From Paraphoma chrysanthemicola (lineage: Eukaryota; Ascomycota; Dothideomycetes; Pleosporales; Phaeosphaeriaceae), in the NCBI GenBank assembly GCA_020744225.1, contig JAGMWG010000007.1, positions 1,488,001-1,552,000 on the forward strand: a stretch of 64,000 bases of DNA, written 5' to 3'. Below are positions 22,190 through 34,419 of this stretch, piece after piece. A program made the translations under genes and the position numbers. Below the pieces are notes generated by a model. That model saw only the letters and a list, made by a program, of their open reading frames with translations, was not told the DNA's origin and ran no database searches. The first letter of the stretch is position 1; every line of letters begins with the position of its first letter.

Positions 22190-25100
22190 CTACGCTTTCT
22201 TACTCCTACAACGTTCTTAAAGCTCTAGTTTTTGCTGCAATTGCCTATACTAACTCTTTTTATAGTATTATAGTTACTCTATGCCTATTAAACTTATAAT
22301 ACTTAGTACTAGCTACTACTTATAGCTTACTATTCTACAGTCTATTCTTAATAGAATTACTATTAGTAAGAGTAATAGAGCTATCTATAGAGCTACTAGA
22401 GTTAGTTATACTACTCTATTAAAGCTAAGAATAAGCTTAGAGTACTAGAGCGTACTTTACCTACTGCACTATATTTAACTTAAGTAGCTATTTATACTAT
22501 AGTAAGTAGAGCGTAAAAGACTTTAAGCTTATCTTAAGAGCTACTTAGATACTTATATAGATAAGATAAGAGATTTCTTATATAATAAGTATAACGTAAG
22601 AGTTACTATTTTAAGTATATACTAGAAGCTAAAGAAGATAAGATAGTTAAAAAAAAGTTACTTTAAAGCGCGCTAAAGAGTAGAGTAAGCTACTTTATTA
22701 CCTTTACCTTACTTATATAGCTAAGCTATATATAGTAGATTAGATTATTACTCTAGATAAGAGTACTTATAATAAGCGTATAGGTAACTATAAGTATAGC
22801 TAGTTACTTATTAAATAGCTAGTTAAGCTAGTGTATAGCTTCTAATAATTAGAGAAGTAGTTATTACTACTAACTTTAATAGTAAATAGTTATATAAGCT
22901 TTATAATCTTTTAAGACTCTATTACTATAGAGATCTTAGAGAACTTTATAGAGCTTTAGGTTCTTCTGTACTATAGTTCTTATCTAAGTTAAGTCTTAGT
23001 AATTATACTAGATAACGCTACTATTTATTAATTAAAATAAGTAAGAGAGCTCTATAAAAGAGCTAGCGTTATTCTTAAGTATTTATCTTCTTACTTACTT
23101 AATTATAACCTAATTAAGAAGAGCTTTAAGTAGTTAAAAAGCTAAGTTAAAAGAAACTATAGAGTAGCGTATATCTTTAATAACTTTAAAGTCTTTCTTA
23201 AGTATATAGTATAGTGTATATATTATAATATAGACTATAGAGGCTAGTTTTAAAAGTATAGCTACTTAGCGTAATATAGTATCTTTACCTTAATACTATA
23301 GTACTATATATATATATTATATAATTTAACTTACTACTACCTAGCCTATAAAGATCTAGAAAGACCTATAGGTTAGTGTGTAGAATACTTATATAATATA
23401 GTCTAAGTAGTTATTCTAAGATCTTCTAATCTTAGAAGATATACTTATATAGCTTTTTACCTAAGTTTAAGACTATAAGAGTACACATATAATATATATA
23501 TAAGTATTATATATATCTTTTTACTTTATTATAGAAGTAGATATAATAGAGTAAATAATACGCGCGTAAAAGTAATAGAAGCTTTAACTTATTATACTAC
23601 TTATAATTATAATTTTTTAATTCTAAAAAAGAGAGAGCTACTTCTATATATATACTTCTATTACCTTATGTTTTATAGTAATAATTATATAACGTAGTTA
23701 TATTATATATATACCTATTTAGATAGGAGCTTTAATATTATCTATTTTGCGCTAGAGAAAAAACTTAACACTATATTCTATATAGACTACTAAGTATTAT
23801 CTATCTAATTCTATTACTATACTACTAGAGCGTTTAACTACTAAAGAATATTAGATTTTCTTATCTTATAGCTTAGCACACTCTACTTATTATAAGCTTC
23901 TTTCTAATAGTCTATAGTAGCTTTTTCTCTATCTTTTAGCTAAGTTTTATAGATTAAGAAGCTAGCTAAGTACTAGCTTAAAATACTTAACTTATAGTAT
24001 TATTAACTTATTAGATTTATTTATAAAATTATTTAAATCTATTACTCTACCTATAATAGCTTTATCTTAGATATTTTAGATAGCTTTTTTATATTATAGT
24101 TACTTTATTTTATACTAGTTAAAAAACTTAAGTATATACTTATTTAGCTTCTCTAAGTACTTCTATTTAAAAGATACTTATACTAAGAAAGCTATAGTAG
24201 CTAGTAGAGTATATTTATTAGTGTTTACTTACTAAGTTATATCTTATAGTAGCTACTAATTTATCTACGTAATCTAGCTAGTAGTAAGTACTATTACTAG
24301 CGTTTTTAAGTTATTACTACTATCTCTAACTAGCTATAACTTTTAAGCTTTTTTATATAGCTACTAGTCTCTTACTCTTAATATTATTAACTATATATTA
24401 TTAAATAACTTATTATAGATAGCTAATCTTACTATAATAGCTTTTACTTATAATACTATAATATTTCTATTAATAAAATAGTAATTCTTAAAGTGTACTA
24501 GCTACTTTACTATTAGTAGTAGCTAGTAGTAGTAAGAATAATTTTTATACAAAGTATCTATATAACGCTAGTAATCTCTTATAGTAATAGTATAGCTACT
24601 ATCTACTTATTCTACTACTATAACGCTAGTAATTCTATTTTTTTAGATAATTATTACTATCTATTAGTGCACTCTATTAATAATAGCTTACTATAATTAC
24701 TATTACTTTAGTAGTAGAACTTTAGCTAAAGTAAAATTAAAGTTAATATTTACTTACTTATTAGTAGTACTATTAATTACTATTATAGAGTATAAAAAGT
24801 GCTACTAATTATTATTAACTCTACGTTATAACTACTTTATTAATTACTTACGTTTAGTCTACTTACTTAGGTATATAATAGTATAGAAAGATAAGACTTT
24901 TATAATCTATAGCTTCTAGCTAGTAATAACCTTATCTACTTACTACTAAAGGTAGTTAAATTATAGTAAAAAAAGCTATATATTATACTTACTATTAGTA
25001 GCTTTAAGTATAAGATACTTTTTTATATTAATACTAAGAGTAGCTCTTTATCTTACGCGTAAAATAAGCTACTTTTACTCTTTCTCTTCTTCTATAGCTT

Positions 25101-25544
25101 ACTAAAAGTAGTTTACTAACTTAAAGTTATTCTTCTCTAGTAGTAGATTACTATCTCTATTAGTTATATTCTTATTCTTTTTATCTACTCTATTACTAAG
25201 ATTATAAGCTTATATAGTAGTAGCTATTTAAGTAGTAAGTAACTCTAGCTTAAATAATAAGCTTTAGTAATATATAAGTATAGTAGCTAAAGATAATAGT
25301 AAAGTAGCTTAATAGATAAGCTTAGGTGTACTTTAAGTAAGATCTTATCTACGCTAGCGCTTCTAAGATACTAGATTTACACTTTAATTAAATAGCTACT
25401 TATACTTACGCTAGCATTTTGTAAGTATTATAGTAGCTTAAAATTTAAGTATATAATAAGCTTAATACTATAAAAAATTAATATATAAGTAACTTAGCTT
25501 ATACAAGAAGCTTTATAGGCTTGTAAAGGTAGAGTATAGTAGTA

Positions 25545-25637
25545 TGTATAGAGCTGCTAACAAATTACTATAAGCTTTAATATTCTTAAGCACTACGCTA
25601 ACTGAAAACAGGGTGGCAGTTGGTATTTCGAAACTCA
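25545..25637 (-). repeat. Right terminal inverted repeat
   Basis: Complement of the left end. It keeps CCACCCTG where the left copy has CCACCTG, one base shorter. Confidence 0.8.
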
Positions 25638-28600
25638 CCCATAAACCACATTGACCTTGTCTGGAATGCTGGTGCCAACTCAACGGGCCTCGGTGCACCA
25701 ACTCCAGTATTATTTCATCTTCAAATGTCCTTCGGAGCCGAACTTCTCGGCGTCCAAGCCTCCTTTGAAATTGTCGTTTCGAGCGGATCCATTCAAGGCT
25801 GTGGAGCATTTCTTTAGGCGCATGGCAACAGAGACAGTAGGGCTTGCTTTGCCCATGAAATTCGCTGTTTCAACACCACGCATCAGCGCAAAGTCCCAGT
25901 CGAAATCGCTGTTAAGGTTTCCCTGCAGGTCTTGGGATATCACCCCACATTACCAGCGACCATCTACATGATCGACCCCAGGTCGCCGACGTATGGACGT
26001 TCACGAGATGGCAGAGATGCTACACCATTGGTCGCTGTACCTTGCACTTCGTCACGGTAACTCTTTCAAACCATCCTCGGCACATGCCTCACCCCGCACG
26101 ATTATAGCGGGAATGCCCGCTACACTATCCTGGTGGCTCCAACCTTTTGTCTACCGTGAATTTAATCTACCAACCTGCTGACAACTAACGTACTCTCAGT
26201 TGCGAGCTGCCCTCACATGCGACCGAAAGAGAATCCGAAGTGGTTCTCAAGCTGTTGCACGACCCAAGAAGCAGCTGTCTGTGCAAGCCACTGGGCTTAG
26301 GTTACATGCGTGTTCGGAGAGTAAAGGAAGGATTTAAGGCGACTATTGAATATCGGAAACTCTATTGTAGTTATCTCAAGCGCGTGCACATTTCGAGTGC
26401 ATATGAATTATCGACCGCGATTTGCGGCTCTCGAATACCAGCAACGCAACACTGGCAGTAGAACAATCCCACGCAAGGTGGGTGCGGACCAAGTGTTCGC
26501 GAACTATCCATGTCTCTTTTCAAAAAGAAATTACAGTCTTCAAGCAGACCTTCCACGCCTAGTTTCCAGAAGACGGATATGCTACTCCAAGCAGCTAATC
26601 GTGCGGCCCGTCTATCAGCAACAACTATTTCCATAACCCCGCCACGCACTCTCAATCTCCACAAAATGACGCCGGCAGGACTCGATATTTTCTTCTGCCA
26701 GCTCGCCGTTCGCTCAAACCCCGCAGCACATGCAAGTGCAGACTTATCGTGGCTGCATCATCGCACAGTGAACGGTGCGTCCTCACATCGTCGCATCCCG
26801 CTCCCTGTCCTGCTTTCATGCTGATGCTTTCACATCACTCTCCCGCATCGCAATGAAATTTTCTGTCGCCTTCAGGCGCGCCACTCCAGCCAATATCACG
26901 AAGCGACTGCCCCAACCGGAAACATGCTCCGGCACACGAGCACTAGCAGACGGGATGATGAGGCCGTCTGTCGGAACGACTAGCCAGCCTTATAGAATCC
27001 CAGCGCACACATCAATCAAGGTGCCCAGGTCGACACGATGCCCAGCCACATCGGCTCTGGAAGCACTAAAGACCTGGCGAGTCACGCAGTGCTGACGAGA
27101 AAGTCCCAACCTCGATTACCAGTCATGGTGAAACATTCGCGTCGTGTCGGTTGCGTGTTTCCACCTCGAATGTGGGGCAACGCTAATGTAGGGGTCGTTT
27201 CGCGCACCGTGGCATCGGAAATCCAAAACATCCCCAAGCACGTGAGCCAGGATTTGCAATTCTGGCCATCCTGCATCAACCCACTTTGCCCTTTCCAAAC
27301 TGCGTCATGGCAGGACCTGGGGTTAGACTGCGATCGTGATGCACTCTATGCTGGGGAAAGATCAGCGGTTTTGACTCGATTGGGAGACGTGCTTGCGGCC
27401 CTTCTCAAAGCTTGCTGCACTTGTTGGCGAAAGCTTGTCGGCCCGGGAGAAGATCGGCGACTAGTTCAATGGGAGAGCTCCTTTTTGGTCTGGTCGACCT
27501 GTCGGTTTGCGTGAAACAACAATATGGGGAGGTTTGTGTTGTTCAGTGGGATCAGCGCAGGTTGCGTGATAACCGAGTTGGTGTGCTGTAAGGTTTCGGT
27601 GAGAAGGAAAGCAAGGTCGCCGACACAGAACATGGGCACATGACTAAACAGGAAAGGCACGATGCACGTTCAGACATGCTCGCTCGCGTCCATTTTGCAC
27701 GATGCCGGAAAGGTAAGTCAGACAAATAAAATCTGTCGATCGCATTCTAACAGGGCATTTTGCTGTGAAGGGAAGGCCAGCATGACCAATAAACATCTCC
27801 AGCACCAATACTTCGACATAGTCAATCCAATTCGGTCCATGACAGTCAAATGCGTTGGACTACCTAGGAAAGTTTGCACATATTGTTTCTACTCGGAAGT
27901 GCCCTCCAGACCACCTCTTTCAATAGTCTAGTTCGGGAACTTCCACAAGGGATCATGTTCATAACATATGCCTACTTGATAGTCCGTGAAACATATCTCT
28001 GCAATTCGTTCTTGATTAAATACATCGTTGAGAAGTCCAGGTTGACACAACAAGCAGGGAAGTGAAAACGGTTCAGAAACTACCACTTCAGCCACATCGA
28101 AAGAAAGACACGTCAAGCTTGTAGCACAAATCAACACGACAGGGGAAAAATGACTTCATATTATCAGTACTATCAAAGCGCATAACCTTCTTCAAGCAGA
28201 AATACAGCGATGAGTAAGGAAATTCACAATTATACCTCCTTCCTTTTTCAATGTCCCACCTGCTCATAATATCGACCTCATCCGTCCGAAAGCATCCCAC
28301 CAGAATAGAGTGCAGAAACAAGAAGACTTCTCGATCAGAAAAGTTCAAGACGATGCATGTACTTTTGAAGTGTTTCATACGTTGACATGGAACCACTGTG
28401 TCGGTCACGCGGAGGAAGAGCTGTATCAATCTCGAAAAACATGGTAGTAATATAATAGCACAAAGGAAACACATTCATTATTCAAGTACATCATAGCAAG
28501 CAAGCGAGCTTTGCAATCAAAGTCTCGCCCGCCAAAAAAGAAAAGGTCGTAGCCCTTCCCTCGGCCCAACATGTTTCCACCAACCCTCTTCCTTTTCCCA

Positions 28601-28691
28601 TGCTTCCTCCTGAAAATACATAACACATATCCATCATCATTTACGCTCACATACTATACGGCAAAATAAGGCACGCCACTAACACCCGCCT
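25638..28691. other. Gene-poor flank, nothing recognised
   Basis: About 3 kb of normal composition. The open frames at 26775-27095 and 27038-27514 (plus) overlap each other and show no domain or codon pattern that would support a gene. Confidence 0.45.
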
Positions 28692-31600
28692 TCAGTCATC
28701 CGCTTCCCCCAAATAGTCTCCACTGAACGGATTCCAATCCGCCCAAGCGCCCGCTTTCCTCCCCCAAGGCGTCGCCGCATCCGCATATGCCGCCTCATAC
28801 CCAGTACTCGCACCTACGTTTGCGCTTCCCGAGACATAGCTCTCTCGCGACGGCGCATATGGCACTGGATCCCTCAAACCGAGCGGATCCAAACTGCCCT
28901 CGGGTCCCAGGATGTCGTAGAACTCGGATCCGAATTGTTCCGCATCGTCGAGCTTGGGGCCTTCATCTGGAAGACCGTCTTCGGCGAGGTACAGCGGCGA
29001 TGACGCGGGGTAGCCGCGAGTACCGTAGCGCATGGAGCGCTTGGATTTGGATTTGTGCGCCTTGGTCCCGAGACCGAGAGAGATTGCTTCGAGCAGTTCT
29101 TTCTGATCTTGTGGGTCGAGACTCTGTAGGAATTCGTGGAACGGGTAGGATAGCGCGAGGGCGTTTTTTGCTGTGCCTGCCAGACCGTGGAGGTAGGGTT
29201 GCTGTATGTCGAAGTCAGGATCAGTCAAGTCCAATGGCGCAACGAGGTCGATTTGGTCATCGCCGAGGCTGACAATTGCTTCGTTGTACTTCCACACGCT
29301 CTTGATGAAGTCCTTGACGGAGGCGTCGGTCCAGACGGGATAGTCGGAGGCGCGGCGCTTGATCAAAATGGGTGGGATAATTTCGGTTTCCTTGAGGAAG
29401 TCTGGGTCGAACATGATGGCGAGCATGTCGACCTTGTCTTGGGCTGGTACGTCGCTATCCTGAAGGAGTTGCAAGATGGTGAAGAGCTCGAAAAGAAATG
29501 CTCGCACTTCTTCGGGGTACTCGCCGAGGTAGGGGACGTCCATGGGAACATACGAGTCATCGAGCGCAAGTTGCATGAGGTTGTTGACCAGGACTGGATC
29601 GATGGCGGAAAGAGTTAAGCCGACGGTGTGCCATTTCTGAATGAAGGAGCGAATCATGTCGGGGGTGATATGTGGTGTGTTATCGCGCTTGTGGAGCGTG
29701 GCCTGCGGAGTTGGTGTCAGTGAGGATAGAAGGTTGGTAAAGGTTGTTGCAAGTGTGCAGCAGTCGTCAGGATGACCGAGCTGTTGAGAAAGAGTAGCGA
29801 GGCTTGTATCAACGAGAAGCTGAAGTTTGTCATCCGACTCTCCGGTTTTGTCGCTGGATGCGTCTACTACGCCGCTTTGAGCGCGGACGGACTGATAGCT
29901 GCCAATGAGATCTACCAGGCGATTGAGATTCTTGATAGCTTCTTCCTTCGTAGGCAACACTCCCTCTTCATTGAGCGGAATGGTAGGTAACAAGGCCGCA
30001 ACACTTGTACCTGCCACAGCTTGGGGCAAAGGTGCGAGCGGCTTCACGACATGCGCCGCATTGTTCGGAACAGCCTCCTTGCCATAAGAGCCCGAGGACT
30101 GAGAGGCTTTGATATCACGTAGAAGAGGAAATGAACTCACCGATTCGGTCCTCTTTACGATTGGTAGCTTGAAGTCCCCAAGACCTAAAATTTTGGAGAT
30201 GAGCTGAAGCAGGCTCTTTATGGCATCCAATGGCACAACAGGCTTCACGACAGCCGTAGCCGGCTTTGCGCCATTGAGAACTGGTGTAAGTGCAGAGAGC
30301 AGAGGCGCCAAAGCGTCTGTCAAGGGCGCTACTATTTGGGTGACCGGCTTCAAAGCGTCAAGAAGGGGTTCCAGAGAGGCAACAACCGGAGCAGCGAGAT
30401 CGAGACCAGGCTTGGTGAGGCCAACGACAGGGCTGGTGACGGCAACGACGGGCTTAGTGACGTCGAGAACGGGCTTGGTGATATCGAGGACAGGCTTTGT
30501 AGCATCCAGAATAGGCTTTGCAGCGTCGAGGATGGGTTTCACAGCGTCGAGGACGGGCTGGGGAATATCGAGGACAGGCTTGGTGATATCGAAGACAGGC
30601 TTTGTAGCATCAAGTACAGGCTTCGTAGTGTCGAGGATAGGTTTCAAAGCGTCGAGAATAGGCTTTGGCACGTCAAGAACCGGTGCAACTGCTCCAATAA
30701 CAGGCTGGGTAACTTGAAGAGCCGGCTGTGTGATTGCAAGCACAGGAGCTAGTGGTCCATCCGACGACTGCGCAAGTTGCAGAATCGGCTTGGTGGCGTC
30801 GAGCACAGGCTTCAAGATGTTGGTAAGAGCATCAAGACTTCCAAGCGGATTAGGAGGAAGACCACCTAGCACTGGCAAAGAACCCAGATTGGGAGCGACA
30901 CCAAGACCAGGTAGGATTCCTGGTGCTGGAGCACCAAGCCCTGGCAAGGATCCTAGACCCCCGGCGCCACCAAGGGCTGGTAAAGATGGTAGCGCTGGTA
31001 AAGAAGGTAACGCTGGTAAAGATGGTAACGCTGGTAAAGATGGTAGACCCACAGGACCACCCAGACCACCGAGGGCTGGCAGACCTCCTGGGCCGCCGAG
31101 ACCTCCGAGGAATTGACGAGCACGAAGGGCTCCGCCACGAGGCTTCACTTTGCGATCTGCCAGAATCGAGCCCTGCGAGATGGCATCCTCTAGCGGCACG
31201 CCACCGACCAAAGTCGAGGGATCAAGTGGGCGTGCGCCAGCCAGAGATTCAAGGTCGACCGGTGGAAGCTTAGCAAAAGAGATCCTGTCCGTCACTATCG
31301 ACGAGTCGATGGGAAGCTTCTCGGTGACGCCGCCCAGCACGGGTGCGTCTTTTATGATGCCGAGAACGGTCTCGATGATGCCGACAAGTGAAGTGAGAAG
31401 GTCGAGAAGAGCGCCACTGTCAATATCGCGCTTGCTTACGTGGCTTTTGTGCAAGTTCAGCGCAGCAATGACTTGTTTAAGTTGGGCATTCTCCGCGGCG
31501 GCAACAGTGATGAGCTGTGCTTGCTCTTTGCTCAATCCATCTCGCTTGCCCAGCTTGCCCAGGTTCAAGGAGCTGAGAATCTGATCAAGGGGAATGGGTT

Positions 31601-33554
31601 TGATGGCACCACCGACGATGGTTGTGCCGCTGAGGAGATTATTGATGATTGAGATGACTTGCTTGACAAGAGTGAGAGTAGCGTTGGGGTCAAGAAAGCC
31701 TGGGAGTTGACGCTTTCCGAGGCCGATATTGATGGGCCAAATGGGCGTGATGTTGGGTCCGAGGCCAATGTTGACTGGTGCTTTCGCTGGGACACCACCC
31801 GCTCCAGGGACGTTCTTGAGGACATCGTTCAGAGTCTTGAAAAGAGGCTGGAAGAATTCGCTCAAGGCTTCGACGGGATTTTTGACCGGCAGGTTCGCGA
31901 GGATTTGTGCCAGGGGATTGGGAACTACCAAGGGAGTTGGAAGTGCCAGGGGATTTGGAAGTGCCAGGGGATTTGGAAGTGCAAGTGGGTTGGGAATTGC
32001 CAGTGGGTTGGGAATTGCCAGTGGGTTGGGAACTGCCAAGGGATTTGGAACAAGCAGGGCCGATGCCGGGCTAGGTGTCGGGGACGCTGCCTGGCGACGA
32101 AGGGGCGTCGTATCGTTCGTGAACGGGAACGGGGCAGTAGCATTGAGAACCAAGGGTGGAGCGATGGCAACGACGGGAACTGGAGTTGCACTTTCGGCTG
32201 GGACGATAGTGATAAAGTCGGTGATGACGTCGGCGAGCTGCTGCACAACAGTATTGAAGTCCTCAACGTCCAGAGTCGGTGCGAGAACTGGAGGTAGAAC
32301 AGGTGGGAAAACAGGCGGGAAAATAGGTGGGAATGGCAGGCCTGGTGGGAACGGTAAGCCTGGTGGGAGCGGTAGGAATGGGATGAATGGTGGGAGAGTG
32401 AGAGCGGACTCTTCAGAAGGCGCTGGGACATCGACTGGAATGGGGTCGCTCAAGATGGGATCAACGGGGACAGCAGGTTCCGCAGGCAAGATCGCCGGGA
32501 CATCGTCGTCGTCGGTAGGAATGAAGGACTCCCAGCCGTCAGGTAGAATTGCATCAACTACTGTGGTATCTTCCTCCGAGGGAGAAGGAACGATCATCAG
32601 CGGGAGCGAGCCGTTCGATGTCGTTGCGTTCCATGACGTTTCTGGCGGGATTCCGGGTACTAAAGTAGGGACGATTGGGGGAGTAAAGACAAGTTCATCA
32701 TCTTCAGAAGGAATCAGTGACTCCCAGTCCTCAGGTAGAAGTGAATCAAGGACTGCAGTATCCTCCGAGGGAGTTGGATCAACCAGAGGGATTGTAGCGT
32801 TTAATGTCGTTGCGTTCCATGACAGTTCGGTGGGGATTACAGGTGGCTCTAATTGGGGTACGATTGGTTCAGAGATAATGTCGTCCTCGTCAACAGGAAT
32901 TAGAGACTCCCAGTCGGCAGGCAAGATCGAATCAACCACCGTGGGATCTTCTACAAGCGTAGGAACTACCAGCGGGATAGTAGCGTTCAGTGTTGTTGCG
33001 TTCCATGACGTTTCCGTTGGGATTGCGGGCACCAAATCGGGGACGATGGGTGTAAGCGGAAGGTCGTCATCAAAAGGAATGAGGGACTCCCAGTCCTCAG
33101 GCAAGATCAAATCCGTCGCTGGGTCACCAAAAGCCTCTGGGCCTGTGCCATCTCCGATGCCATTCTCGATAGGGATGGGTAGGGTTAGGGGTATAGGGTC
33201 AACAAGCGCGCTGTCGATGATATCCGGGCTGAACCAAGCACTGTCATCTACAGCATCGTCGACAGAGGTGATTTGTGGTTCGTCGACCAGTACACCTCCA
33301 GTAAGGTTGCTCACAAGTGGCAGTGGCAGTGGCAGTGGCGCTGGCTCCGGAATGACTTGGACAAGCGGATCTGAAAGTACAATGGGATCAGTCTGGACAG
33401 AGACATCGCCGGTCACGAGTGCTGCCACAGGTGCGACGATGGCCGTCGCGTTCAGGAGCTGGAAGGGAGGAAGTCCGTCTTGAGCAACAGGTGCTGCGAA
33501 GCCCTGAGGCAACGAAAGAAGGAGCAGCGTCGAAGCTGCGTAGAGGCGAGACAT
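28692..33554 (-). CDS. Large secreted proline-rich repeat protein with Kex2-type sites
   Basis: A single long frame of 1,620 residues from the ATG at 33554, with a clear signal peptide (MSRLYAASTLLLLSLPQGFA). Four kinds of repeat follow. The N-terminal third has four acidic units of about 50 residues around DWESLIP and ETSWNATTLNATIPL, rich in N-glycosylation sequons. Next come PNPLA(L/I) pentads, then LPSLPALP runs, then a long array of TKPVLD/KPILDA hexads (about 30420-30800). Eight basic pairs or Kex2/furin-like sites (GKRQ, GKRD, SKRD, VKRT, HKRD, KSKRS, LRRQ, RARQ) separate the blocks. Only two cysteines are present (DDCC). It may be a wall or matrix protein or a precursor cut in the late Golgi. 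A 42-base in-phase intron near 30100-30140 is possible. Family not recognised. Confidence 0.75.
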   Translation of the reverse strand: MSRLYAASTLLLLSLPQGFAAPVAQDGLPPFQLLNATAIVAPVAALVTGDVSVQTDPIVLSDPLVQVIPEPAPLPLPLPLVSNLTGGVLVDEPQITSVDDAVDDSAWFSPDIIDSALVDPIPLTLPIPIENGIGDGTGPEAFGDPATDLILPEDWESLIPFDDDLPLTPIVPDLVPAIPTETSWNATTLNATIPLVVPTLVEDPTVVDSILPADWESLIPVDEDDIISEPIVPQLEPPVIPTELSWNATTLNATIPLVDPTPSEDTAVLDSLLPEDWESLIPSEDDELVFTPPIVPTLVPGIPPETSWNATTSNGSLPLMIVPSPSEEDTTVVDAILPDGWESFIPTDDDDVPAILPAEPAVPVDPILSDPIPVDVPAPSEESALTLPPFIPFLPLPPGLPFPPGLPFPPIFPPVFPPVLPPVLAPTLDVEDFNTVVQQLADVITDFITIVPAESATPVPVVAIAPPLVLNATAPFPFTNDTTPLRRQAASPTPSPASALLVPNPLAVPNPLAIPNPLAIPNPLALPNPLALPNPLALPTPLVVPNPLAQILANLPVKNPVEALSEFFQPLFKTLNDVLKNVPGAGGVPAKAPVNIGLGPNITPIWPINIGLGKRQLPGFLDPNATLTLVKQVISIINNLLSGTTIVGGAIKPIPLDQILSSLNLGKLGKRDGLSKEQAQLITVAAAENAQLKQVIAALNLHKSHVSKRDIDSGALLDLLTSLVGIIETVLGIIKDAPVLGGVTEKLPIDSSIVTDRISFAKLPPVDLESLAGARPLDPSTLVGGVPLEDAISQGSILADRKVKPRGGALRARQFLGGLGGPGGLPALGGLGGPVGLPSLPALPSLPALPSLPALPSLPALGGAGGLGSLPGLGAPAPGILPGLGVAPNLGSLPVLGGLPPNPLGSLDALTNILKPVLDATKPILQLAQSSDGPLAPVLAITQPALQVTQPVIGAVAPVLDVPKPILDALKPILDTTKPVLDATKPVFDITKPVLDIPQPVLDAVKPILDAAKPILDATKPVLDITKPVLDVTKPVVAVTSPVVGLTKPGLDLAAPVVASLEPLLDALKPVTQIVAPLTDALAPLLSALTPVLNGAKPATAVVKPVVPLDAIKSLLQLISKILGLGDFKLPIVKRTESVSSFPLLRDIKASQSSGSYGKEAVPNNAAHVVKPLAPLPQAVAGTSVAALLPTIPLNEEGVLPTKEEAIKNLNRLVDLIGSYQSVRAQSGVVDASSDKTGESDDKLQLLVDTSLATLSQQLGHPDDCCTLATTFTNLLSSLTPTPQATLHKRDNTPHITPDMIRSFIQKWHTVGLTLSAIDPVLVNNLMQLALDDSYVPMDVPYLGEYPEEVRAFLFELFTILQLLQDSDVPAQDKVDMLAIMFDPDFLKETEIIPPILIKRRASDYPVWTDASVKDFIKSVWKYNEAIVSLGDDQIDLVAPLDLTDPDFDIQQPYLHGLAGTAKNALALSYPFHEFLQSLDPQDQKELLEAISLGLGTKAHKSKSKRSMRYGTRGYPASSPLYLAEDGLPDEGPKLDDAEQFGSEFYDILGPEGSLDPLGLRDPVPYAPSRESYVSGSANVGASTGYEAAYADAATPWGRKAGAWADWNPFSGDYLGEADD

Positions 33555-34419
33555 GTTGCTCACTCACGCTAATGAGAGATCGCGGAGCTGCTGAGACATT
33601 TTCTTGGTCAAACAAATCCAGGGTTGATATGAGTAGGCGTTTCTTGCATTCCTCGCGTCGCGCATGCCAACGCATTCCACTGTCGCGATCGCTTCAGCAT
33701 TCAAACATAGTCAATTGTCACACGGTCGAACAGAATGCAAGGAAAATGAAGGCTCGCTCTTGGTATTGCTACAACGGCTACGACGGATGGTGTGCTCGCG
33801 CGTTCTGTCTCGATGTTAGTCATGGTACAGGGGTCGCCACCCGACTGCGCTTACACAACGGACCCAATAAGGACCTGAATTCACAAGCCCATGCTTCGTA
33901 TCCGAACATCTGGTTCTGAAGGGTGGACCGTACATGTCCGACTCTCGTGTCTCTGCCTACGTTCAGCGTGAATGCACATGGCCAGAGGGCCCTCCAGGAC
34001 TAACCGAAAAGCGACCCAATCCCAAGAGTCAGAACACAAAAAAAGTGCCACCAGGGCAAGGGGAAATGGGTATTGTACCCGCAAGTTCAAGAAAATGTTG
34101 AGTCTCGGTGCTGTCAGCGTGGGTGTCGTGCCTGCGGTTTCTAAGAACGTACCAAAAATCACCGTGACATGAAAAGTTCCCCCGGGACACCAAAAAGATT
34201 CCGTGTGTCGTCAAACGTCGTACAAGACAAGTCAAAATTCGCCGCCAGGGTTGGTATCGTGATTCAGGAAAGGTCCTCAATGCTCCGTATGCGCTTCAAG
34301 GGAGAATGCTGTATTTCGCTGGCTGTCGATCAATGCGATCAGGCGGGTTACAACGGATACGGATAGCTCCAAAACCTATCCATTGAGCGGCGGTGGGGGA
34401 ATGGCAGCGTATAGGCAGG
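33555..34419. other. Intergenic, nothing recognised
   Basis: Upstream region of the repeat protein and 3' region of CDC26. I see no gene. Confidence 0.5.

Larger units (their letters stand above)
22097..25637. mobile_element. RIP-degraded DNA transposon with terminal inverted repeats
   Basis: About 3.5 kb of strongly AT-rich sequence bounded by inverted repeats. The left end starts TGAGTTTCGAAATACC at 22097; the right end is its complement, finishing at 25637. The first 26 bases match perfectly and weaker pairing continues to about 90 bases. The composition shift coincides with these ends. No frame of 60 codons survives inside: TAA and TAG stops fill all six frames and TpA is very common, as expected after heavy RIP. 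If TA at 22109-22110 and 25624-25625 is the target duplication, the element proper is 22111-25623, which suits a Tc1/mariner or Fot1/pogo element. No transposase can be read, so the superfamily is inferred from the ends only. Confidence 0.8.

Noticed and set aside
22130..25550. Possible transposase remnants in the AT-rich block
   Set aside because: Stops occur every few codons in all frames and no motif could be read, so no protein was assigned.
30100..30140. 42-base intron in the repeat protein
   Set aside because: It is in phase and has GTGAGT..CTCAG, but it is shorter than other introns here and the frame stays open without it; left as a possibility only.
31729..33483. Open frame of 584 codons on the plus strand
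   Set aside because: It is the Gly/Ser-rich antisense shadow of the proline/leucine repeat protein on the minus strand.
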